Assembly (NCBI GenBank): GCA_947383065.1
Contig: CANDCB010000012.1
Span: 1-10,802, forward strand
Origin: an uncultured Bacillota bacterium
GTDB lineage: Bacteria; Bacillota_I; Bacilli_A; RF39; UBA660
Reading direction: 5' to 3'
DNA: 10,802 nucleotides
The position numbers and the translations under genes are program-made. The first letter of the stretch is position 1; every line of letters begins with the position of its first letter. The notes under the pieces are model-generated. The model saw nothing but the letters and a program-made list of their open reading frames with translations. It was not told the DNA's origin and ran no database searches. Shown here piece by piece: positions 1 to 4,576 of this stretch.

Positions 1-469
1 TGATTAAATCATGAGCTTTTTCTTTAGAGAATTTCGCAATTATTTCCAATTGTTCCATTTCTTGTTTCAATAATTCATCAATTTTAGCTTCTTTTTCTTG
101 CAAATCTTTTTGTTTATTAAGCAAATTATTATCTTTTTGATCTAACAAAGTATCTCTATTTTGTAAAATTTCTTCACGTTTATCTAAATTTTTTTCACGT
201 TGTAAAAGCCTTTCTTCTGACTCTTTTATTTCAGACTTCTTTTCCTTAATTTCCTTATCTGTTTCTTGTTTTAAACGATAACTTTCCTCTTTAAGTTCAA
301 GAAGTGCATCTCTTTTTTGCTTTTCAGCATCTTTTTTTGCTTGTTCAATCAATGTTGTAGCTTTATTCTCGATATTACGATTACGAAAATAATTAACAAC
401 TATGATTATAATAATACCTAAAAAAATTCCTACAAGAAGTGCCAAAATGATCATTGCATAATCATTCAT
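1..469 (-). CDS. rny: Ribonuclease Y, N-terminal part (gene runs off the left edge)
   Basis: About 156 N-terminal residues of RNase Y, the membrane-anchored endoribonuclease that starts mRNA decay in Firmicutes. Visible: a start MNDYAMIILALL, one membrane helix at about residues 6-25, then a long, highly charged Lys/Glu/Gln-rich coiled coil (about 35-150). This is the standard RNase Y N-terminus. The KH and HD catalytic domains lie beyond the edge, so activity cannot be judged. The ATG at 469 is preceded by GGAGG with 6 bases between, so the start is secure. The gene has its own promoter and sits downstream of recA, as in many Bacilli, where rny follows recA directly or after one gene. Identity rests on architecture plus synteny. 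Other membrane-anchored coiled-coil proteins are conceivable but unlikely in this context. Confidence 0.9.
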   Translation of the reverse strand, partial: MNDYAMIILALLVGIFLGIIIIIVVNYFRNRNIENKATTLIEQAKKDAEKQKRDALLELKEESYRLKQETDKEIKEKKSEIKESEERLLQREKNLDKREEILQNRDTLLDQKDNNLLNKQKDLQEKEAKIDELLKQEMEQLEIIAKFSKEKAHDLI

Positions 470-523
470 TTTGTGCCTCCAAATCTATTTTTATAGAAAA
501 ATATCTAAATCATCTATAAACTT

Positions 524-552
524 ATTATAAAAAACTTTTTAATTTTTTTCAA
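524..552 (-). promoter_or_regulatory. Sigma-A-type promoter of rny
   Basis: On the minus strand, -35 TTGAAA (552-547) and -10 TATAAT (529-524) are separated by 17 bases. This is a near-consensus housekeeping promoter. It predicts an RNA start near 517 and a leader of about 48 bases before the rny ATG. Together with the recA terminator just upstream, it indicates that rny is transcribed separately from recA. Confidence 0.75.
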
Positions 553-607
553 TATAAAAGAAATTTCCTAAACTACCTCACCAAAATTACTAGTTTTCTT
601 TCTTCAC

Positions 608-648
608 AAAAAAACTTAGTTCACTACTTTTCAAACTAAGTTTTTTAA
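608..648 (-). terminator. Rho-independent terminator after recA
   Basis: A 12-bp perfect stem, AAAAACTTAGTT (610-621) with AACTAAGTTTTT (634-645), encloses a 12-base loop. On the minus strand it is followed by a T-run. It starts about 15 bases beyond the recA stop and lies upstream of the rny promoter. The symmetric A/T flanks would let it work in both directions, but only recA needs it here. Confidence 0.8.
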
Positions 649-661
649 TCTTAACTAATTG

Positions 662-1732
662 CTATTCAATTACTTCTCCAGTTTCTGGATTTATTTCAAT
701 TTTTGTCCCCTTACTCTCCTTTGGCTTTTTCATATCATTTAATATATCATAATGTTCACGTATTTTGTATTCTAAAACATCTCTAATATCCACATGATCT
801 TTTAGAAAAGCTTTAACATTTTCTTTTCCTTGACCTACCTTTTCACCATTATATGAATACCAAGCACCACTTTTTTCCAAAATACCTATTTCTGCTGCTA
901 AATCTACAATTTCGCCTTCCTTTGATACTCCTTCTCCATACATAATATCAACAGTTGCTGTTCTAAAAGGTGGAGCCACTTTATTTTTTACTACTTTAAC
1001 ATTTGTTTTATTTCCAGATACTTTATCACCCTGTTTAATTTGTTCTGCCCTTCTTACTTCTAATCTAATTGATGAATAAAACTTTAAAGCACGACCACCT
1101 GGTGTCGTTTCTGGATTTCCAAACATAACCCCAACTTTTTCACGTAATTGATTAATAAATATTGCCGTAGTCTTCGTTTTATTTAACGTCCCAGATAATT
1201 TTCTCAAAGCTTGAGACATTAAACGAGCTTGAAGACCGACATGTGCATCTCCCATTTCTCCTTCTATTTCTGCTTGTGGAACTAAAGCTGCTACTGAATC
1301 AATTACTACTAAATCAATGATTTCACTTCTAACTAATGCTTCACAAATATCTAAAGCTTGCTCTCCAGTATCAGGTTGCGATAATAAAAGTTCATCTAAA
1401 TCTACTCCTAAATTTTTAGCATATACAGGATCCAAAGCATGCTCTGCATCAATAAAAGCTGCTCGTCCACCTTTTTTTTGTACCTCAGCTATTGCATGAA
1501 GTGCAAATGTTGTTTTTCCAGAAGATTCTGGACCATATATTTCAACTATACGTCCCTTAGGATACCCTCCAACTCCTAAAGCTACATCTAACATTATTGA
1601 ACCTGATGATGTAGATTCGATATTTAAATGAGCATCAGATCCAAGCTTCATTATTGACCCTTTACCAAATTGTTTTTCTATATCTGCAAGAACTTGCTCT
1701 AATGCCTTATCTTTCTTTTCTATTGTTTTCAT
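662..1732 (-). CDS. recA: Recombinase RecA
   Basis: RecA, the ATP-dependent strand-exchange protein of homologous recombination. It also acts as co-protease for LexA self-cleavage in the SOS response. Length (356 aa) is normal. Visible: N-terminal oligomerisation helix with the [15 protein letters not shown] start of the core (about 20-30); Walker A GPESSGKT (67-74); the [10 protein letters not shown] segment (93-102); Walker B LVVID (141-145); the DNA-binding L2 loop including [21 protein letters not shown] (193-213); and an acidic C-terminus ending ETGEVIE. The ATG at 1732 follows GGGAGG at good spacing. The gene is monocistronic: its own promoter with a LexA-type box upstream, and a terminator downstream. 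In B. subtilis cinA lies between pgsA and recA; it is absent here. No intein or odd residue seen. Confidence 0.99.
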   Translation of the reverse strand: MKTIEKKDKALEQVLADIEKQFGKGSIMKLGSDAHLNIESTSSGSIMLDVALGVGGYPKGRIVEIYGPESSGKTTFALHAIAEVQKKGGRAAFIDAEHALDPVYAKNLGVDLDELLLSQPDTGEQALDICEALVRSEIIDLVVIDSVAALVPQAEIEGEMGDAHVGLQARLMSQALRKLSGTLNKTKTTAIFINQLREKVGVMFGNPETTPGGRALKFYSSIRLEVRRAEQIKQGDKVSGNKTNVKVVKNKVAPPFRTATVDIMYGEGVSKEGEIVDLAAEIGILEKSGAWYSYNGEKVGQGKENVKAFLKDHVDIRDVLEYKIREHYDILNDMKKPKESKGTKIEINPETGEVIE

Positions 1733-1767
1733 TGTTTTCCTCCCACTGTTTTTTAAGACATCTTAAT

Positions 1768-1795
1768 TTTATAATATTTATATTAATGTTGTCAA
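1768..1795 (-). promoter_or_regulatory. Promoter of recA
   Basis: A perfect -35 TTGACA (1795-1790) and -10 TATAAA (1773-1768) are separated by 16 bases on the minus strand. This predicts a start near 1761 and a leader of about 28 bases carrying the GGGAGG ribosome-binding site. It lies downstream of the pgsA terminator, so recA is an independent unit. Confidence 0.7.
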
Positions 1796-1804
1796 CACCT
1801 TTTT

Positions 1805-1817
1805 CGAACAATTGTTT
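1805..1817. promoter_or_regulatory. Candidate LexA (DinR) SOS box upstream of recA
   Basis: The plus strand reads CGAACAATTGTTT, a close match to the Gram-positive LexA/DinR box (CGAAC, four bases, GTTYG-like half-site). It is an interrupted palindrome with one perfect half and one slightly degenerate half. It sits about 10 bases upstream of the recA -35. recA is a universal SOS gene in Bacilli, so position and sequence support each other. Binding is inferred, and no lexA gene is in the window. Confidence 0.65.
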
Positions 1818-1836
1818 TTAATTCTTTTTTTTAACC

Positions 1837-1875
1837 AAAAAAAAGATTTCAACTCTAAAAAGAATTGAAAATCTT
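1837..1875 (-). terminator. Rho-independent terminator after pgsA
   Basis: On the minus strand, AAGATTTTCAATTC (1875-1862) pairs with GAGTTGAAATCTT (1855-1843), allowing one bulged T and one G-T pair. It is followed directly by a run of eight T. It begins six bases after the pgsA stop and ends the transcript that carries rodZ and pgsA. Confidence 0.85.
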
Positions 1876-1880
1876 AAATT

Positions 1881-2510
1881 CTACATTTCTGTAAAAATAA
1901 AATCTTTATTTACTAAATAATATTGACAAGCTGAAACTATACTCATAATAGTTGCAACATAAACAAATAAATAATCTATTCTAAGTCCATGTCCAATAAA
2001 AGCAAATGGTATATTATAAAAGAATACTAAAGTAAGACCAATCATCATACAAATTGTTTTTATCTTACCTGGCCATGAAGCAGCAACAACTTTTCCCTTA
2101 CTACCACTAGCCATCTTTATAGAATCAACAACAATATCTCTAGTAATAATTATTACAGGAACAATTAATGGGATAAACTTATCATATGCTAAAATAATTA
2201 AAACACCATTAACCAATACTTTATCAGCTATTGCATCCATTACTTTACCAAAATCAGTAACCAAATTATATTTACGAGCTATATACCCATCTAAGAAATC
2301 TGTTACTGAACCTATTAAAAACAAAATACCACATATAATATATTTTAAATCAACATTTTCAACTCCAAATATATTATATATTGGAAATTCCACTCCTAAT
2401 TCACTCCATGGCAAACATAAAATAATTAAAACTATTAACGAAATAACTAATCTAACACAAGTTATCTTATTTGGTAAATTCATACCCTTTTTTTTGGATT
2501 CATTTTTCAT
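1881..2510 (-). CDS. pgsA: CDP-diacylglycerol-glycerol-3-phosphate 3-phosphatidyltransferase
   Basis: Phosphatidylglycerophosphate synthase, an integral membrane enzyme that joins glycerol-3-phosphate to CDP-diacylglycerol in the committed step to phosphatidylglycerol. The full CDP-alcohol phosphotransferase signature DG-x2-AR-x8-G-x3-D-x3-D is present: with this start, D74 G75, A78 R79, G88, D92 and D96. Several hydrophobic membrane segments surround it, and the typical start MNLPNKIT lies at residue 10. Length is 209 aa, normal for PgsA. I chose the ATG at 2510 over an in-frame GTG at 2516. AAGG lies 7 bases before the ATG but only 1 base before the GTG. The ATG at 2483 has a GGG only 1 base away and looks poorer. 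The gene starts right behind rodZ, with its ribosome site overlapping the rodZ stop, so the two are probably translationally coupled. Same order (ymfM-pgsA) as in B. subtilis. Confidence 0.95.
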   Translation of the reverse strand: MKNESKKKGMNLPNKITCVRLVISLIVLIILCLPWSELGVEFPIYNIFGVENVDLKYIICGILFLIGSVTDFLDGYIARKYNLVTDFGKVMDAIADKVLVNGVLIILAYDKFIPLIVPVIIITRDIVVDSIKMASGSKGKVVAASWPGKIKTICMMIGLTLVFFYNIPFAFIGHGLRIDYLFVYVATIMSIVSACQYYLVNKDFIFTEM

Positions 2511-2519
2511 AAACACACC

Positions 2520-3002
2520 TTATCTACTACTATCAACATAACTAACCATATTGGAAGTTACTTTTTCTGTGGCAATTTGCTTAATTGACCAAAATACTAC
2601 CAGTATAACTAAAACAGCTAAAGCTCCTAAAAGTACAAAGATTAAAATATTACTTTCACTTTTAGTTGAATTTGTATAAGGAGATACTATTTTCTCAACA
2701 GGCTCCTCTATTTTTTGTTGCTCTTTCATTGCTTTTTCGATATCTTCTAGCGGAATCTTTGATGTATACTCAAATAAATATTCATTAAAATCATCAATAA
2801 TTTTATCAGGTTCTAGCCCTAAGTATTTAGCATAATCATGGATATAATTTTTAAGTACAAAGATATCTTTAAAACATCCGATATTTCCATCTTCAATATT
2901 TTCTAATATTAGCGTCTTAATCTCTAAATCATTACTGGCTTCTTCTATGCTAACCCCTGATTCTTCACGAGTACTTCGCAAAAGTTCGCCAATCTCATTC
3001 AA
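2520..3002 (-). CDS. rodZ: Short RodZ/YmfM-like protein (HTH plus one membrane helix)
   Basis: A 160-aa protein with an N-terminal Xre-like helix-turn-helix of the HTH_25 type (about residues 3-75: IGELLRSTREESGVSIEEAS, then LEIKTLILENIEDGN). A charged linker follows, then one membrane helix at about 118-140. Only some 20 residues lie outside the membrane. RodZ proteins link MreB-type filaments to the wall elongation machinery through the HTH domain. Here the usual C-terminal extracytoplasmic domain is missing, so the protein is about half the usual length. The start is TTG at 3002, supported by AAGGAG 9 bases upstream. No ATG lies in frame nearby. The position directly before pgsA matches ymfM of B. 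subtilis, which supports the assignment. Function in shape control is inferred; no mreB is in the window. Confidence 0.8.
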   Translation of the reverse strand: MNEIGELLRSTREESGVSIEEASNDLEIKTLILENIEDGNIGCFKDIFVLKNYIHDYAKYLGLEPDKIIDDFNEYLFEYTSKIPLEDIEKAMKEQQKIEEPVEKIVSPYTNSTKSESNILIFVLLGALAVLVILVVFWSIKQIATEKVTSNMVSYVDSSR

Positions 3003-3042
3003 GATTATTCACTCCTTTTCTTCTGAATAATTTAAAAAAATT

Positions 3043-3387
3043 AAATTTTAATAAGCCACGTTCTGTACCCCCTACAGGGGCGGCAAATATTTATCTACCT
3101 GCTAACAGGTCCTTTGCATTGTTTTATTCCTAGCAAAGACTCCCCTACCATAATTTGGGTTTCTCACTTGTGGGGTTTACCACGTTCCACTCTAAAAATT
3201 GCTTTCTAGACTCGTCTCTTTGGCACTTTTATATCTAATCTAATCCCATAAGGATTATTTCGAAGCCGTTAGTAAAATTTACTACCTAAGGTTATTTTTT
3301 CCCTTAGCACAAACACTACAATCATCTCAGACTGTGTGAGCTTGGACTTTCCTCTAATCATAAAGACTAGCATTTGCCTTAAAATTT
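3043..3387 (-). ncRNA. rnpB: RNase P RNA (type B)
   Basis: The catalytic RNA of RNase P, which removes 5' leaders from pre-tRNAs. Read on the minus strand it carries the universally conserved blocks in order: GAGGAAAGTCC near the 5' end (P4 and CRI), AGTGGAACG, GGTAAACCCC, GAGAAACCCAAATT, GGTAGGGGA, TTGCCGCC, and finally ACAGAACGTGGCTTA at the 3' end. The termini AAATTTTAA (3387-3379) and TTAAAATTT (3051-3043) pair perfectly as helix P1 and set the ends. Type B is indicated by a P15.1-like hairpin ACCTG-TTAG-CAGGT after the P15 stem and a hairpin in the P5.1 position (TAGTAAATTTTACTA). At about 345 nt it is shorter than the roughly 400-nt B. subtilis RNA; the P19 region is reduced to CCCCTGTAGGGG. 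It starts 9 bases after the gpsB stop. A T-run follows the 3' P1 strand and may help termination. Confidence 0.97.
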
Positions 3388-3393
3388 ATTTTT

Positions 3394-3422
3394 TACTTAT
3401 TCTTCATTTTTGCCATAGACAA
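3394..3422 (-). promoter_or_regulatory. Weak candidate promoter for rnpB inside the gpsB 3' end
   Basis: TTGTCT (3422-3417), 17 bases, then TAAGTA (3399-3394) on the minus strand would start RNA at about 3387, exactly where helix P1 begins. The -35 matches consensus at 4 of 6 bases, the -10 at only 2 of 6. The position is suggestive but the sequence is weak; rnpB may instead be processed from the gpsB transcript. Confidence 0.25.
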
Positions 3423-3726
3423 CCTTTTCTAGTTGACTTAGCCTTCTAAGAAGGTCGACATTACTAACACTATTATTAGTAGTTCCTTCAGCAGCTTCTA
3501 TATTAGCTTTAATACGACGTAATTCATTTTTTAATTTTGCATTTTCATCACTTACAAAAGCCAATTCCTTTTTTAGTTTTTTAATTAAAGTATTATATTC
3601 ATTGTAATCATTAATCACCAAATCTAAAAATTTATCTACTTCTTGTGGTCTATATCCTCTGGCATCGATTTTAAATTCCTTATCGAGAATTTCTCTTGGA
3701 CTAAGAACAATTTTATCTGCATCCAT
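3397..3726 (-). CDS. gpsB: Cell division protein GpsB
   Basis: GpsB is a small cytosolic, membrane-associated relative of DivIVA. It shuttles class A penicillin-binding proteins between septum and lateral wall. Length of 109 aa is typical. Visible: the N-terminal DivIVA-like fold with LSPREILDKEFK, RGYRPQEVDKFLD and NDY (about residues 8-41); a coiled coil (about 42-80); a short Ser/Asn linker; and the C-terminal oligomerisation helix NVDLLRRLSQLEKVVYG (89-105). These match the conserved GpsB blocks. The ATG at 3726 follows AAGGGTG. A strong promoter lies directly upstream, and rnpB starts 9 bases downstream; gpsB and rnpB also lie close together in B. subtilis. The proximity to ponA, encoding a class A PBP of the type GpsB binds, is functionally sensible. 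Confidence 0.97.
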   Translation of the reverse strand: MDADKIVLSPREILDKEFKIDARGYRPQEVDKFLDLVINDYNEYNTLIKKLKKELAFVSDENAKLKNELRRIKANIEAAEGTTNNSVSNVDLLRRLSQLEKVVYGKNEE

Positions 3727-3752
3727 ATATAAATCACCCTTCTTATGACAAA

Positions 3753-3782
3753 ATTATATATCGATTATATTCTACTTGTCAA
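3753..3782 (-). promoter_or_regulatory. Sigma-A-type promoter of gpsB (and probably rnpB)
   Basis: On the minus strand a perfect -35 TTGACA (3782-3777) and a perfect -10 TATAAT (3758-3753) are separated by 18 bases, giving a start near 3746. A second TATAAT inside the spacer is too close to the -35 to pair with it. The -35 overlaps the last codons of the small ORF at 3772-3864. Hence heavy translation or transcription of that ORF could in principle affect this promoter. Confidence 0.8.
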
Positions 3783-3864
3783 GATTACAGGAATTAACCA
3801 AAACCTCACGATCTACCATTTCTACCATTTCTATCATATCTTGCAAAAAATATTCCACTCTCAT
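3772..3864 (-). CDS. Small ORF of 30 codons with perfect Shine-Dalgarno, upstream of gpsB
   Basis: I do not recognise this protein. The ORF starts with ATG at 3864, preceded by a perfect AGGAGG (3876-3871) with 6 bases between, and ends in TAG at 3774-3772. It encodes 30 residues beginning MRVEYFLQDM and continuing with an acidic EMVEMVDRE stretch, likely one amphipathic helix. There is no membrane segment and no signal peptide. A 9-base direct repeat (ATGGTAGAA-like) encodes the EMV-EMV part. A possible promoter, GTGAAA, 17 bases, TATTAT, lies just upstream but would leave almost no leader. Its end overlaps the gpsB promoter. It could be a small protein made with gpsB or the decayed remnant of a longer gene; B. 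subtilis has ypsA next to gpsB, but I see no likeness. The ribosome site is the main evidence. Confidence 0.5.
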   Translation of the reverse strand: MRVEYFLQDMIEMVEMVDREVLVNSCNLDK

Positions 3865-3882
3865 ATTTAGCCTCCTAAAAAT

Positions 3883-3911
3883 ATAATAGCCTAAAAGAAA
3901 AATGTTTTCAC
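3883..3911 (-). promoter_or_regulatory. Candidate promoter of the 30-codon ORF
   Basis: GTGAAA (3911-3906), 17 bases, TATTAT (3888-3883) on the minus strand. Matches to consensus are 4 of 6 and 5 of 6. The predicted start near 3876 coincides with the AGGAGG, which leaves an unusually short leader, so the true start may differ. In this AT-rich intergenic region chance matches are common. Confidence 0.3.
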
Positions 3912-3969
3912 TAACTTAGACAAAATAAGAAAAAAAGCCACAATGTAAAAAATTATTTAAAGACTATAT

Positions 3970-3993
3970 TTTCTTTTCTTTATATAGTATAAT
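3970..3993 (+). promoter_or_regulatory. Candidate promoter of recU-ponA
   Basis: A perfect -10 TATAAT (3988-3993) lies 17 bases before the chosen recU ATG. At the 17-base spacing the -35 would be TATATT, a poor match. Only the -10 is convincing. It shares the 147-base divergent gap (3865-4010) with the signals for the small ORF; the rest of that gap is AT-rich with nothing recognisable. Confidence 0.45.
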
Positions 3994-4010
3994 TAATTAA
4001 GGTGATTCTA

Positions 4011-4574
4011 ATGCAATACCCTAATAATATTAAAAAATGTTACACAAAATTAGAAATTTCTCATGGAAATAGAGGCATGAACTTAGAAAATGCTATAAAT
4101 TTAAGTAACGAATATTATTTAAAAAATGATAAAGCATTAATTTATAAGAAACCCACACCAATTGGTGTTGTAGACGTTTCTTATAAAAATCACAAAAAAA
4201 TAATTGATAAAGCTTACTTTAAAGAGCAATCAACATTAGATTACAATGGAATATATAGAGGGAAATATATCGAGTTTGATGCTAAAGAAACACTAAATAA
4301 GACAGCATTTCCTTTATCCAATATCCATAAACATCAAACAACACAAATAAGAAATGTAATCAAACATGGCGGCATAGTCTTCCTAATTATAAAAATGAAT
4401 AATATAAATTATTTACTAACTGGCGAAGACTATATAGCTTATATCGACTCACATGAAAGAAAATCAATTAGTTATAACTATATTAAGGAAAAAGCTCATA
4501 TAATAAAGGAAGCATATCTACCTCAACTAGACTATCTTAATATAATAGATAAAGTTTATTTTAAAGGAGAATAA
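4011..4574 (+). CDS. recU: Holliday junction resolvase RecU
   Basis: RecU cuts four-way DNA junctions at the end of recombination repair and also modulates RecA; it replaces RuvC in Bacilli. Visible in this 187-aa protein: NRGMNLE (20-26), KKPTPIGVVDV (46-56), the nuclease core STLDYNGIYRGKYIEFDAKET (74-94), then TAFPL and HKHQ (98-109). Catalytic residues of the PD-(D/E)xK type map to D77, D90 and K92. In B. subtilis the middle one is Glu (E101), so this copy has Asp, while the neighbouring acidic residue is Glu instead of Asp. I start at the ATG at 4011, because AAGGTG ends 6 bases before it. An in-frame GTG at 4002 overlaps that site. ponA follows after 2 bases: the conserved recU-ponA operon. 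Confidence 0.96.
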   Translation: MQYPNNIKKCYTKLEISHGNRGMNLENAINLSNEYYLKNDKALIYKKPTPIGVVDVSYKNHKKIIDKAYFKEQSTLDYNGIYRGKYIEFDAKETLNKTAFPLSNIHKHQTTQIRNVIKHGGIVFLIIKMNNINYLLTGEDYIAYIDSHERKSISYNYIKEKAHIIKEAYLPQLDYLNIIDKVYFKGE

Positions 4575-4576
4575 AA

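Noticed and set aside
1317..1499. 60-codon open frame on the plus strand
   Set aside because: It lies wholly antisense to the conserved RecA core, has no ribosome site, and its Ser/Ala/Lys-rich product looks like a mirror of recA codons.
3043..3400. Possibility that this GC-richer non-coding stretch is a riboswitch or T-box
   Set aside because: The conserved RNase P blocks and pairing P1 ends explain it fully.
3780..3840. Repeated 'accatttct' units that resemble a tandem repeat or CRISPR start
   Set aside because: Only two full copies of a 9-base unit, inside the 30-codon ORF; no spacers and no cas genes.
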